The translations under genes were made by a program, and so were the position numbers. The notes under the pieces are model-generated. The model saw nothing but the letters and a program-made list of their open reading frames with translations, did no database searches and had not been told where the DNA came from. A stretch of 64,000 nt of DNA from Nostoc sp. C052 (lineage in GTDB: Bacteria; Cyanobacteriota; Cyanobacteriia; Cyanobacteriales; Nostocaceae): the NCBI RefSeq assembly GCF_013393905.1, contig NZ_CP040272.1, forward strand, positions 4,646,001 through 4,710,000, given 5' to 3'. This document shows positions 27,508-36,882 of the stretch, piece by piece; the first letter of the stretch is position 1, and every line of letters starts with the position of its first letter.

Positions 27508-28427
27508 ACTTAAAATTTAGCGTTATTACACCTTCTTTTGGTCAGGGTTGTTTTATAGAAAGAACTATACAGAGTGTGCTATCTCAGCAATTGGCAGATA
27601 CAGAAATGGAGTATGTAATCTGTGATGGTGCTAGTACAGATGGGACTGTAGAAATCTTAAAAAATTATGATAAGTATATAAAGTGGGTTTCAGAACCTGA
27701 TAAAGGACAAGCAGATGCCGTTAATAAAGGTATCGCTATGACCACAGGTGACATAATTGCTTGGATTAATTCTGATGATATTTACTATCCAGGAACTTTT
27801 CAGGCAATTAAAGAGATTTTTGAATCTTATCCCAATATACAAGCTATATATGGTGATGCCGATCACATTGATGAACAAGACCGAGTTATTGAAGCTTATC
27901 CGACTGAGGATTGGAATTATCAACGTTTAATCGAAACTTGTTTTCTCTGCCAACCATCAGTATTTTTTCGCCGTAGTCTAGTTAAAAAATATGGCAACTT
28001 GAATGATTCTCTCAAGTACTGTATGGACTATGAATTGTGGCTTCGTTATGCGAAGAATACACCATTTCATTATATACCACGCAAGCTTTCTGGTTCCCGC
28101 TTATATAAAACTAATAAAACACTGGGTCAACGGATAGCTGTGCATTATGAAATAAATAATATGATGCATTCCAAATTTGGAAATGTACCAGATAAATGGA
28201 TTTTTGCTTACGCGCACGTAAAGATAGAAGAGACTTGGAAGTTAGACAGAACAAAACCTCTTCAAAACATGATTTTTGTGAATGCAGTAATTTTTAATAG
28301 TCTGTGGTCATTTTATCATTGGAAAAAATCGATTTCAGTTAAGGCATCAGTCAGGATGATTTGGTGGTTAATTGCTGCCAATATATTTCTGATTAAAAAT
28401 TTAGTTTTACTCTTGAAAAGATTATGA
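27504..28427 (+). CDS. Glycosyltransferase family 2
   Basis: GT-A fold inverting transferase. FSVITPSFGQGCFIERTIQSVLSQ is at the N-terminus, followed by YVICDGASTDGTVEIL, the donor-binding WINSDD (DxD-type) and CFLCQPSVFFRRSL. The C-terminal 40 residues are hydrophobic (ASVRMIWWLIAANIFLIKNLVLLL), suggesting membrane attachment. The start is GTG inside the end of the previous gene, with a 4-base overlap on each side of the gene, so this is a tightly coupled operon stretch. Confidence 0.93.
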   Translation: MNLKFSVITPSFGQGCFIERTIQSVLSQQLADTEMEYVICDGASTDGTVEILKNYDKYIKWVSEPDKGQADAVNKGIAMTTGDIIAWINSDDIYYPGTFQAIKEIFESYPNIQAIYGDADHIDEQDRVIEAYPTEDWNYQRLIETCFLCQPSVFFRRSLVKKYGNLNDSLKYCMDYELWLRYAKNTPFHYIPRKLSGSRLYKTNKTLGQRIAVHYEINNMMHSKFGNVPDKWIFAYAHVKIEETWKLDRTKPLQNMIFVNAVIFNSLWSFYHWKKSISVKASVRMIWWLIAANIFLIKNLVLLLKRL

Positions 28428-29599
28428 GGATCGGTTTTGATATTAGTCAAACTGGAAAAGCCAAGGCAGGATGTGGATACTTTGCTGATAGTCTTATAAA
28501 ACACCTAGTAAGCTGCGACAATAATAATGAGTATTTGCTTTACTCCGCATTTGGAAACACTTTTTGGGATACAGAGCATGGAACTAGCACGTGCCGCCTT
28601 CATAAAAGTAATTGTACTCATCTACTAGACCATTTATCACATCATGAGTCTCTAGCTTTTTGGAGTACTTCAGCAGCAATTGATGAAGAAAAATTAGGAA
28701 ATCCAGATATTGTTCACGGAAACAACTTTTCATGTCCTCGTTTTACTTCTGCTCGGTTTGTCTATACTTTATATGATCTGAGTTTCCTCGATCATCCAGA
28801 ATATACTTCTGAAGAAAATCGATGGAATTGTTTTAATGGTGTTTTCAATGCAGCAATGCAAGCTGATTTAATTATTGCTATTTCTGAATATTCTAGACAA
28901 CGATTTCTGGAAATATTTCCCCACTTTCCAATAGAAAGAACTCGTGTAGTCTATTTAGGAAGTCGTTTTCAGGATGGTGATGAAGAAAAACCGGTTGCTG
29001 ACCTCGAACCTGATAATTTTTGGCTTTCTGTAGGTACTTTAGAACCAAGGAAAAATTTACGCCGAACTTTGTTGGCGTACAAAAAATATATCGATATTTA
29101 TAACGATCCTAAACCTTTAGTTTTAGCAGGAGGACAAGGATGGTTAGAAGACGATCTTGAAAGTTTCATTGTCAATATAGGCTTGACTAAGCATATTCGT
29201 AGACTGGGGTACGTGGATGATGATACACTAAACTGGCTGTATAAAAAATGTTGGGCATTTATTTATCCATCAATTTATGAAGGATTTGGATTGCCCGTTT
29301 TAGAGGCAATGAGTCTTGGAGCAGCTGTTCTAACTTCTAATACTACGAGTTTACCTGAAGTTGGCAAAGATGCAGTTTTATACGTAGATCCTACAAGTGA
29401 AGCTGATATTGTCAGAGAATTAGCAAAACTTAATGATGGCAAATTGCGTGATATTTTGAAGATGAATAGTCAAGAACAAGCAAAAGAATTTTCCTGGTCA
29501 GGCACAGCAAACCAAGTAATTCAAGCATATATAGATGTTTTAGAACTTCCGAAAAAAACTTCTAGAAAAGAGATTAAAAAGCAATTTTTTATGATCTAA
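28424..29599 (+). CDS. Glycosyltransferase family 4 (mannosyltransferase-like)
   Basis: A 391-residue GT-B protein beginning RIGFDISQTGKAKAGCGYFA. FVYTLYDLSFLDHPEY is typical of the GT4 subgroup containing WbdB/MtfB-type mannosyltransferases. It then shows SVGTLEPRKNL, LGYVDDDTLNWLY and YPSIYEGFGLPVLEAMSLGA. A neighbouring gmd supports GDP-sugar donors, but this is inference. The ATG overlaps the upstream stop (ATGA). Confidence 0.92.
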   Translation: MRIGFDISQTGKAKAGCGYFADSLIKHLVSCDNNNEYLLYSAFGNTFWDTEHGTSTCRLHKSNCTHLLDHLSHHESLAFWSTSAAIDEEKLGNPDIVHGNNFSCPRFTSARFVYTLYDLSFLDHPEYTSEENRWNCFNGVFNAAMQADLIIAISEYSRQRFLEIFPHFPIERTRVVYLGSRFQDGDEEKPVADLEPDNFWLSVGTLEPRKNLRRTLLAYKKYIDIYNDPKPLVLAGGQGWLEDDLESFIVNIGLTKHIRRLGYVDDDTLNWLYKKCWAFIYPSIYEGFGLPVLEAMSLGAAVLTSNTTSLPEVGKDAVLYVDPTSEADIVRELAKLNDGKLRDILKMNSQEQAKEFSWSGTANQVIQAYIDVLELPKKTSRKEIKKQFFMI

Positions 29600-29846
29600 A
29601 GTATAGGAATCTAACTCTAGCATAAAAAGACTTAAACTCAATTTAGTTTTTGACAAAAGCTCATTCTCATTAGATGATTTTTAACTATCGGCAGCAATAC
29701 AACCTTTACAACTGTTATGTTTTAGTTGGAATTACAAAAATAGCAGAAATATTTTGATAAATTTGGCTTAATTTTAGAAATTTTATTCTAATATTTCTAG
29801 TTTTAGATAAATTTTTTTACAGTGCTGAAGAGGGGTAGATTGTTAT

Positions 29847-30560
29847 ATGAGGCTATCTGTTGTTATTCCTTGTTACAACGAATTGGGGACTATAAGCAAA
29901 GTTGTAGAAGCTGTCAAAGCATCTCCTGTAAAAGATTGTGAGATTATTATAGTAGATGATTGTTCAATAGACGGGACGAGAGAATTGCTTAAATCAAAAG
30001 TAGAATCACAGGTAGACCAAGTAATTTACCATCATAAAAACAGAGGTAAAGGTGCAGCTTTAAGAACTGGCTTTGCTGCGGTTACTGGGGATATTGTCAT
30101 CGTTCAAGATGCAGATTTGGAATACGATCCACAAGAATATGCCTTAATCATTCAACCGATTATTGATAATAAAGCCGATGTAGTTTTTGGTTCTCGTTTC
30201 CAAGGTGATAGACCTCACAGAGTTGTCTACTATTGGCACAGAGTGGGTAATGGCTTCTTAACAATGTTATCTAATATATTTACCAATATAAATTTAACAG
30301 ATATGGAAACATGTTATAAGGCTTTTCGACGGGAAATTATTCAATCTATCAAAATAGAAGAAAATCGATTTGGATTTGAACCTGAAATTACAGCCAAAAT
30401 TGCCAAAATGGATTGTCGTATTTATGAGGTCGGTATATCTTATTATGGTCGGACTTATAAAGAAGGTAAAAAGATAGGTTGGAAAGATGGTTTTAGGGCA
30501 ATTATATGTATTTTGAAGTATAATTTGCTAGCTAATCCTAAAAATTATAATTCGCTTTGA
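29847..30560 (+). CDS. Glycosyltransferase family 2, polyprenyl-phosphate sugar synthase (DPM1-like)
   Basis: A 237-residue GT-A enzyme: LSVVIPCYNELGTISKVVEAV, IIIVDDCSIDGTRELL, VIVQDADLEYDPQEY and VVFGSRFQGDR. The C-terminal part DMETCYKAFRREI and FEPEITAKIAK matches the dolichyl/undecaprenyl-phosphate mannose (or glucose) synthase branch. The expected product is a polyprenyl-phosphate sugar at the inner membrane face. It lacks C-terminal membrane helices, like human DPM1. A GT-C enzyme and a small EamA/SMR protein follow, the usual partners of such synthases. A 247-base AT-rich gap separates it from the previous gene. Confidence 0.92.
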   Translation: MRLSVVIPCYNELGTISKVVEAVKASPVKDCEIIIVDDCSIDGTRELLKSKVESQVDQVIYHHKNRGKGAALRTGFAAVTGDIVIVQDADLEYDPQEYALIIQPIIDNKADVVFGSRFQGDRPHRVVYYWHRVGNGFLTMLSNIFTNINLTDMETCYKAFRREIIQSIKIEENRFGFEPEITAKIAKMDCRIYEVGISYYGRTYKEGKKIGWKDGFRAIICILKYNLLANPKNYNSL

Positions 30561-30754
30561 ATTATAATTCAGACACAAGTGTGACTCGCTCATAAAAACT
30601 TGATTAAATATTTTATTTTAAAAGTGTTTAAGTTTTATTTAATGTAATTTTTGGTATGTTTTTAGGCTATTGTATACCGTCTGAATTTATCCTAACAATT
30701 CTATTCTCTTACAGCAAAATATAATCGTCAAATTACAAATATAAATTGAATCCA

Positions 30755-32989
30755 ATGCTCACAAAAACTAATTTTAGCAGAATTAATATATCTGAAACTT
30801 TATTGCCTATATTGGTATTTTTGGTCTGTATTGTAATTTATCTTGCTAACGGAGTCACACTAAGTTCCACTGATACAGTTCCCAACACTTTATTAGCTTT
30901 CAACTTACTGGAAAACAATACTTTCAATTTAGATGCGTTTCGGTCAAGTCATTTTTGTACTAATAGCTATGCAAATTGCTACTTCTTTACAGAAGGTAAT
31001 CATAGTCATTTAAGTTCTATCTATCCGATAGGAACTGCAATTATCACTTTTCCTTTATATCTGATTTTTTATGCTTATCTGAAGTTGACATCTTTTTATG
31101 GTTCAGCATCCCTTGACTTAACATCTGCCAGTTTTGAAATATATAGGGTCTTTTTTGAAAAGCTAGCTGCTACTTTAACGACAGCTATTACAGTAGTGAT
31201 ATTTTATCTATCTGTTAGGTTAAAATTTAGTCTAAGTATATCTTTACTTTCTACTTTTATATTTGCATTTGCTACAAATATATGGATGACCAGTTCTCAA
31301 GGACTATGGCAACACACTGCATCTAACTTAGCACTTGTAAGCATTATATTTAGTTTGCTAAAAGCTAATCGTGCTTCAGAAAAAAGTCAAAAGATGTGGT
31401 TATTAATAGCAGGAGTCGCTTGTGGTCTTCTACCTGGTATTCGCCCCACAAGTACTTTATATACAATTGCAGCTATTATCTATTCAATTTTTACCTATCG
31501 TTTTCAATCACTTTATTTGTTTTTTGGTTTAGTTTCAGCATTACCAAGTATTGCGTGGAACTTATACTATTTCGATAACTTAACTGGCGGTTACTCGAAA
31601 ATGTTTCCCGCACCGCCTTATAAGTTTACTTTTAGTAATTTCATCAACGCATCATTAGGTACTCTGATTAGTCCGAGCCGAGGTTTGCTAGTTTTCTCTC
31701 CTATTTTTTTGTATTCTTTGCCTGGAGCTTATCAAGTTTTTAAATTCAGGACTGGAAAAGATGAAAAGTTAATAGGATGTATGACGATTGCTTCCCTAGC
31801 GTTACTTGCTAATTATTGTTTCTATATAGTTTGGTGGGCTGGGCATTCTTATGGTCCAAGGTTTATGACTGATATGATGCCTGTTGTTTGCTATTTAATT
31901 AGTTATTTTTTAGTACATCATTTTCAGAAGCTAATTCATTTACCAAAAATTTTATATACTAAATCTTTAGTTATTTTTATCCTTATAGTCACCTTTTCAA
32001 CTTTTACTCAATTTGTGGGAGCTTTTGGGGCTAATCCAGGCTATATGTGGAACGGAGTACCTATAAATGTTGATTCTAATCACTATAGACTTTGGAGTTT
32101 AAAAGATAGCCAAATAGAGAGAAATACTAAAGCTGTGTTTCACAAAATTATTAAACCTTCCATAGATAACCCAGCGTATGCTGAAAATCTAGGTGGAATA
32201 ATCAAACAAGTGGTAGGTGAAAGCAATCAAGCTTTCGGTTCATTAATTTCAGTTAAACCAAGCTCGGAAAAAGTGCTAAAAGCCAAACTTGAAAACACAG
32301 GTACATCTAACTGGTTTGGCTATGAATCTGCGCTGGAAAAGGGAGAAGTTCGTGTAAGAGGTAGATTTTATGATGAGCGAAAAAAGGAAATCAGTCAAGT
32401 TAGACTTTATGTTTCTGGTACGCCGAAACAACATGAATCAACCGAAGCGATCGCTTCTATTGCTTTTCCTAAAAAACCAGGAATTTACAAGCTTGTATTT
32501 GACTTAGTAAGTGAAGAAGTTGGTGTATTTCCTAATTCTAATGGCAAGCCACTCTACGAGCTATATGTCAATGTAGGAAACCAAAAGCCAAAAAACTTTC
32601 AACTACCATCCGCGCAAGTTTTCTCACAAGAAATAAAACTTATCAACACTATAGGGACTGTTAAAGTTGATTCAACACTGAGAATTCCTATTTTTCTCAA
32701 AAATAAGAGCAATTTTGTTTGGTACAATTCAGGGCTTAATCCAACAAACTTCTCCTATCGTTGGCTAGATGCTAGTGGCAAACTAGTAGTTGCAGATGGC
32801 GATCGCACGATTTTGCCTTTTGATGTAGCTCCTGAAGAGTCGGTCGCAATTAATGCAGCTATTAAAATACCTACTATACCAGGAAAATATACTCTTATTT
32901 TAACAATGGTGCAGGAAACGGTTGCTTGGTTTAGCGATAAGCAATCTCCATATCCTAAAATCGATGTAACTGTTACATCAGATTCTTAA
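30755..32989 (+). CDS. GT-C-type integral membrane glycosyltransferase-like protein with two C-terminal beta modules
   Basis: The N-terminal about 450 residues hold roughly ten membrane helices separated by extracytoplasmic loops. The first loop carries an acidic site (SSTDTVPN) where GT-C enzymes keep their catalytic Asp. Segments such as GLLPGIRPTSTLY and SPSRGLLVFSPIFLYSLPG resemble GT-C proteins. The tail (about 500-745) contains two beta modules; the second (TLRIPIFLKNKSNFVWY, YTLILTMVQETVAWF) matches the tail of the methyltransferase at 22281. Polyprenyl-phosphate sugars are the expected donors. I prefer the ATG at 30755 over a TTG at 30746. Confidence 0.75.
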   Translation: MLTKTNFSRINISETLLPILVFLVCIVIYLANGVTLSSTDTVPNTLLAFNLLENNTFNLDAFRSSHFCTNSYANCYFFTEGNHSHLSSIYPIGTAIITFPLYLIFYAYLKLTSFYGSASLDLTSASFEIYRVFFEKLAATLTTAITVVIFYLSVRLKFSLSISLLSTFIFAFATNIWMTSSQGLWQHTASNLALVSIIFSLLKANRASEKSQKMWLLIAGVACGLLPGIRPTSTLYTIAAIIYSIFTYRFQSLYLFFGLVSALPSIAWNLYYFDNLTGGYSKMFPAPPYKFTFSNFINASLGTLISPSRGLLVFSPIFLYSLPGAYQVFKFRTGKDEKLIGCMTIASLALLANYCFYIVWWAGHSYGPRFMTDMMPVVCYLISYFLVHHFQKLIHLPKILYTKSLVIFILIVTFSTFTQFVGAFGANPGYMWNGVPINVDSNHYRLWSLKDSQIERNTKAVFHKIIKPSIDNPAYAENLGGIIKQVVGESNQAFGSLISVKPSSEKVLKAKLENTGTSNWFGYESALEKGEVRVRGRFYDERKKEISQVRLYVSGTPKQHESTEAIASIAFPKKPGIYKLVFDLVSEEVGVFPNSNGKPLYELYVNVGNQKPKNFQLPSAQVFSQEIKLINTIGTVKVDSTLRIPIFLKNKSNFVWYNSGLNPTNFSYRWLDASGKLVVADGDRTILPFDVAPEESVAINAAIKIPTIPGKYTLILTMVQETVAWFSDKQSPYPKIDVTVTSDS

Positions 32990-33025
32990 TTGTTCATTTA
33001 GCTAAATGAGTGTGAGGAAAATGGC

Positions 33026-33394
33026 ATGAACCTACAAGAATTTGCTTTACTGCTAATGTCTGTTGCTACAAGTGTAGGCGGGCAATTTTTCTTAAAATTG
33101 GGGGCATTAAAATTGGGAAAAGTCAATTCAGCTAATGCCCTGAATAATATTATCAGTATCGCTACTACACCAGAATTATTAACTGGATTAACTTGTTATG
33201 CTTTAGGCGCTATTGCATACATTATGCTTCTCACCAGAGTCAATTTAAGTGTTGCCGCTCCATCTATTTCCTTAGTTTATGTTTTCTCAGTACTTTTAGG
33301 TTACTTCATTTTCAGGGAAACAATTCCCTTAACCCGGCTCTTAGGTTTGAGTTTTATTGTAGGTGGAGTTATTTTAGTAGTCTGGCAAAAATAA
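33026..33394 (+). CDS. EamA/SMR-type small membrane protein, candidate lipid-linked sugar flippase
   Basis: A 122-residue protein with four hydrophobic helices, starting LQEFALLLMSVATSVGGQFFLKLGA and ending LLGLSFIVGGVILVVWQK. The size and helix pattern are those of small multidrug resistance and ArnE/ArnF-like proteins. ArnE/F flip an undecaprenyl-phosphate sugar across the inner membrane. Position just after a DPM1-like synthase and a GT-C enzyme favours the flippase role over drug export. ATG start with a 'gtgaggaaa' site. Confidence 0.82.
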   Translation: MNLQEFALLLMSVATSVGGQFFLKLGALKLGKVNSANALNNIISIATTPELLTGLTCYALGAIAYIMLLTRVNLSVAAPSISLVYVFSVLLGYFIFRETIPLTRLLGLSFIVGGVILVVWQK

Positions 33395-33555
33395 AACAAT
33401 AAAAAGACAAAATTACTATCTTAATATTTAGCCTATTTTACTCTTGAGTATTTTATGCTTTATTTTAAAACAAAGTTTTGGAGTTTCACTAATAGTTTGG
33501 TATAAGTACTAAAGAATATTTTAAATTTTAGTTTTTTAAAAGTAGGCTTATAACT

Positions 33556-34527
33556 GTGACTAAAAAAGCTCTTATTACAGGCTTAACTGGACAAGATGGC
33601 TCTTATCTTGCTGAACTACTATTAACCAAAGGCTATCAAGTATTCGGCTTAGTCCGTCGCTCAAGTTCTAGTAATCTTGAGCGCGTCAATCACCTTTCTG
33701 GCGATATCCAAATCCTTTCTGGTGATCTTTTAGATCAATCTTCTTTAATGGATGTGGTTAACGAGTGTCAACCTGACGAAATTTATAATCTCGCCTCTCA
33801 AAGCTATGTTCCTCTGTCTTGGACACAGCCTGCTCTCACTGCTGAATATACAGCTCTTGGTGTCTCCCGTATTTTAGAATCCATTCGTCGTTGCAAACCT
33901 GATGCCAGATTCTATCAAGCATCTAGTAGTGAAGTCTTCGGTCAACCTGATGAATCGCCCCAGACTGAACATACTGCTTTTCGTCCGCGCAACCCTTATG
34001 GTGTCGCCAAAGCATATGCTCATTGGATGACTGTCAACTATCGAGAGAAATACAACCTTTACAACTGCTGTGGTATTACTTATACTCACGAATCGCCTCG
34101 ACGTGGAACAGAATTTGTATTTCGCAAAATCACGCACGCAGCTGCCCAAGTTAAACTGGGTTTGGCAAATGAACTAAAATTAGGCAACCTAGATGCCCGT
34201 CGTGATTGGTGCTATGCCAAGGATGCTGTTTACGCTATGTGGTTGATGTTGCAGCAAGCACAACCTGATGACTATATCATCGCTAGTGGTGAAACTCACT
34301 CTGTCAGAGAACTTGTTGAGTGTGCTTTTAACAGCGTTGGTCTAAACTGGCAAGATTATGTCTCAGTTGACCCTGCTTTTTATCGCTCTGATGAACCTGT
34401 GCAGTTAGTTGGTTCCATTAATAAAATTAAGATGGAGTTAGGTTGGCAGCCTCAGCATTCTTTTGAGCAATTGGTTGAGTTAATGGTTGATTACGATCTA
34501 AAAAAATTGAGCAACGGCGGAGCTTAA
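33556..34527 (+). CDS. gmd: GDP-mannose 4,6-dehydratase
   Basis: The enzyme converts GDP-D-mannose to GDP-4-keto-6-deoxy-D-mannose, the precursor of GDP-rhamnose or GDP-fucose. The Rossmann motif is GLTGQDGSYL (residues 9-18). Catalytic residues lie in ASSSEVFG and in PRNPYGVAKAYAHW (Tyr-x3-Lys). The substrate-binding segment NCCGITYTHESPRRG is the typical GMD sequence with a few changes. The start is GTG. No fcl/GDP-fucose synthase or rmd gene is in the window, so the final sugar is undetermined. Its base composition is less AT-rich than that of the genes on both sides. Confidence 0.93.
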   Translation: MTKKALITGLTGQDGSYLAELLLTKGYQVFGLVRRSSSSNLERVNHLSGDIQILSGDLLDQSSLMDVVNECQPDEIYNLASQSYVPLSWTQPALTAEYTALGVSRILESIRRCKPDARFYQASSSEVFGQPDESPQTEHTAFRPRNPYGVAKAYAHWMTVNYREKYNLYNCCGITYTHESPRRGTEFVFRKITHAAAQVKLGLANELKLGNLDARRDWCYAKDAVYAMWLMLQQAQPDDYIIASGETHSVRELVECAFNSVGLNWQDYVSVDPAFYRSDEPVQLVGSINKIKMELGWQPQHSFEQLVELMVDYDLKKLSNGGA

Positions 34528-34535
34528 ATATTCTA

Positions 34536-35696
34536 ATGCTAAAAGTTGTAGTTGATGCCACTCCAGTGGATTCAAAACCCAGTGGGGTTGGCTTTTATGT
34601 TGCTAATTTAATATGCGCTCTCGATGTATTACAAAAAGAGGAAAATTTTCAGTTAGGAGTAGTCTATCAACCAGGGTTGAAAAATTGGCTTCGGCGTGAC
34701 TTCAGTTTTCCTGAATCCTTGAAACATTCTTCTCAAGAGCATCTCCTGCCTTTACCTGTAAGAATATCAGATTTATTATTAGCTTTAGACTTTAAACCTA
34801 GTTTATTTTACTTTGAAAAATATTTTGGTTCTCCAGATATATTACATGGTACAAATTACTCAGTTTATCCCTGTCAAAATAGTTTAAAGGTAATGAATAT
34901 ATATGATCTGACCTTTATTAAATACCCTAACTATATAGATTCAGTTGTAAAAACATATACAGAAAAGGTAAAACGATGTTTACAATGGACAGATTTAATT
35001 TTAACAATTTCAGAAAGCTCTAAAAAAGATATTATTGAATATTTGGAAGTAGACCCCAACAAAGTCTATGTCACACCTTTAGCTAGTCGCTACTATCCTA
35101 ATTACTTGTCTGAAGAAGTTGCCCAAATTTTAGAAAAAAAAGCTAATTATGATTTTTCCACGCCATATCTGCTTTTTGTCAGCACAATAGAGCCAAGGAA
35201 AAATATTAATAATATAATTACAGCCTTTAATTATTTAAAAGAAAAGTACAAAATTGAACATCAGTTAATATTGATTGGTAGGAAAGGATGGCATTACGAA
35301 CCGATATTTGCGGCTATTGAAAATTCGCCTTGGGCAAACCAAATACATCATCTTAATTACCTATCTAATGAATTAGTTGCATTATTTTACTCAAAAGCTG
35401 ATGTATTTGTATATCCATCTCATTATGAAGGGTTTGGCTTACCCGTATTGGAAGCAATGACGCTAGGCGCTCCTGTGATCAGTTCCAATACTTCCTCGAT
35501 TCCAGAAGTTACAGGAGATGCAGCTATACTAGTTGACCCTAATAATCCTATTCAACTAGGGGAAGCTATCCTGAAAGTCATCAGTGATTCCCAATTACGC
35601 CAAGAATTAATTAATAAAGGGAAAGCTAGAGCAAAATTATTTTCCTGGGAAAGAACGGCAAAAGAAACTTTAAACGCTTATAGAACCATTATTTAA
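34536..35696 (+). CDS. Glycosyltransferase family 4
   Basis: GT-B, GT4-type protein of 386 residues. It has VVDATPVDSKPSGVGFYVANL at the N-terminus, MNIYDLTFIKYPNY, LTISESSKKDI, STIEPRKNI, HLNYLSNELVALFYSKAD and YPSHYEGFGLPVLEAMTLGAP. The organisation parallels the enzyme at 28424, and the two are probably paralogues with different linkages. It follows gmd by 8 bases and its stop TAA shares one base with the next ATG. Confidence 0.92.
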   Translation: MLKVVVDATPVDSKPSGVGFYVANLICALDVLQKEENFQLGVVYQPGLKNWLRRDFSFPESLKHSSQEHLLPLPVRISDLLLALDFKPSLFYFEKYFGSPDILHGTNYSVYPCQNSLKVMNIYDLTFIKYPNYIDSVVKTYTEKVKRCLQWTDLILTISESSKKDIIEYLEVDPNKVYVTPLASRYYPNYLSEEVAQILEKKANYDFSTPYLLFVSTIEPRKNINNIITAFNYLKEKYKIEHQLILIGRKGWHYEPIFAAIENSPWANQIHHLNYLSNELVALFYSKADVFVYPSHYEGFGLPVLEAMTLGAPVISSNTSSIPEVTGDAAILVDPNNPIQLGEAILKVISDSQLRQELINKGKARAKLFSWERTAKETLNAYRTII

Positions 35697-36790
35697 TGAC
35701 AATAGTAGACAATTCCTCTGCCAAACAATTCATTATTAACTTATCTATTCTGTTGTCTAAACCAACGGGTATAGGCAACTATGCTCAAAACGTTTTTCCT
35801 TATTTAAAATCTTTGCAACCTACTCTATTAACAGCGCAAAAATATCTCGATTTTGACTGCTATCCAATCCCATCAAACTTAACCCCAGATCACGGTACAA
35901 AAGGTCATTTTAACCGCCTGATTTGGACACAATTTAAAGTACCACAAATATATAAAAACCTCAAATCAAGTCTTTTATTCTCGCCGCTACCAGAAGCACC
36001 CCTTTATACTGACTGTCGTTTTGTTGTCACATCTTTTGATATGATACCGCTGCGTTTTGCCAAAGGCTTCTCACCACTCACAGCCTACCACCGCTACTAC
36101 ACTCCCCAAGTTCTTAAGCAAGCGCAACATATTATTTGTATCTCCCAGACTACGGCTAAAGATATCACCGATTTTTACGAAATTCCTGCCAGCAAAATTA
36201 CTACGATTCCTTTGGCGCACGATCGCACTCACTTCCTTCCTCTTAACCTCCCCACCAGCAACTACTTTCTCTACATTGGCCGCCAAGACCCATACAAAAA
36301 CATCCAGCGACTTATCAGTGCTTTTGCGACGTTGATTAACTGTAAAGACTATGAACTATGGTTAGTAGGGCCAATTGATTCGCGTTACACCCCTACTTTA
36401 GAAGCGCAAGCAGAAGAACTAGGAATAACTAATCAAGTCAAGTTTCTGAACTATGTTCCTTACAGCGAATTGCCAAAAATCATCAATCAAGCGATCGCTC
36501 TGGTTTTTCCTAGTCTCTGGGAAGGCTTTGGTTTACCTGTCCTCGAAGCAATGGCTTGTGGTACTCCTGTCATTACCTCCAATCTTTCCTCCTTACCAGA
36601 GGTGGCTGGCGATGCGGCGATTCTGATCAATCCCTACAACACAGCAGAAATTACAGAGGCGATGCAGGCTGTTGCAACTGATTCGGTATTGCGATCGCGC
36701 CTTTCTAGCCAAGGTATCACTCACTCTCAACAATTCAGTTGGGAAAAGACAGGAAAAGCAACCGTCGAAGTGTTATCCCGTTACCTATAA
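35696..36790 (+). CDS. Glycosyltransferase family 4
   Basis: A 364-residue GT4 protein. FIINLSILLSKPTGIGNYAQN, VVTSFDMIPLRF, ICISQTTAKDI, YIGRQDPYKNIQRL, FLNYVPYSELPKI and FPSLWEGFGLPVLEAMACGTP give the full set of GT4 landmarks. It is translationally coupled to the preceding gene (TAATG). Its composition is less AT-rich than the cluster core and resembles the downstream rml genes. Confidence 0.92.
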   Translation: MTIVDNSSAKQFIINLSILLSKPTGIGNYAQNVFPYLKSLQPTLLTAQKYLDFDCYPIPSNLTPDHGTKGHFNRLIWTQFKVPQIYKNLKSSLLFSPLPEAPLYTDCRFVVTSFDMIPLRFAKGFSPLTAYHRYYTPQVLKQAQHIICISQTTAKDITDFYEIPASKITTIPLAHDRTHFLPLNLPTSNYFLYIGRQDPYKNIQRLISAFATLINCKDYELWLVGPIDSRYTPTLEAQAEELGITNQVKFLNYVPYSELPKIINQAIALVFPSLWEGFGLPVLEAMACGTPVITSNLSSLPEVAGDAAILINPYNTAEITEAMQAVATDSVLRSRLSSQGITHSQQFSWEKTGKATVEVLSRYL

Positions 36791-36882
36791 GCTAACGCCA
36801 GGATTGAAATGCAAGGATTTGGGATTTTGTCAAGTTTTTAGATTATCTTGACTAATGACTTGATAATTAATCCTAAATCCTG

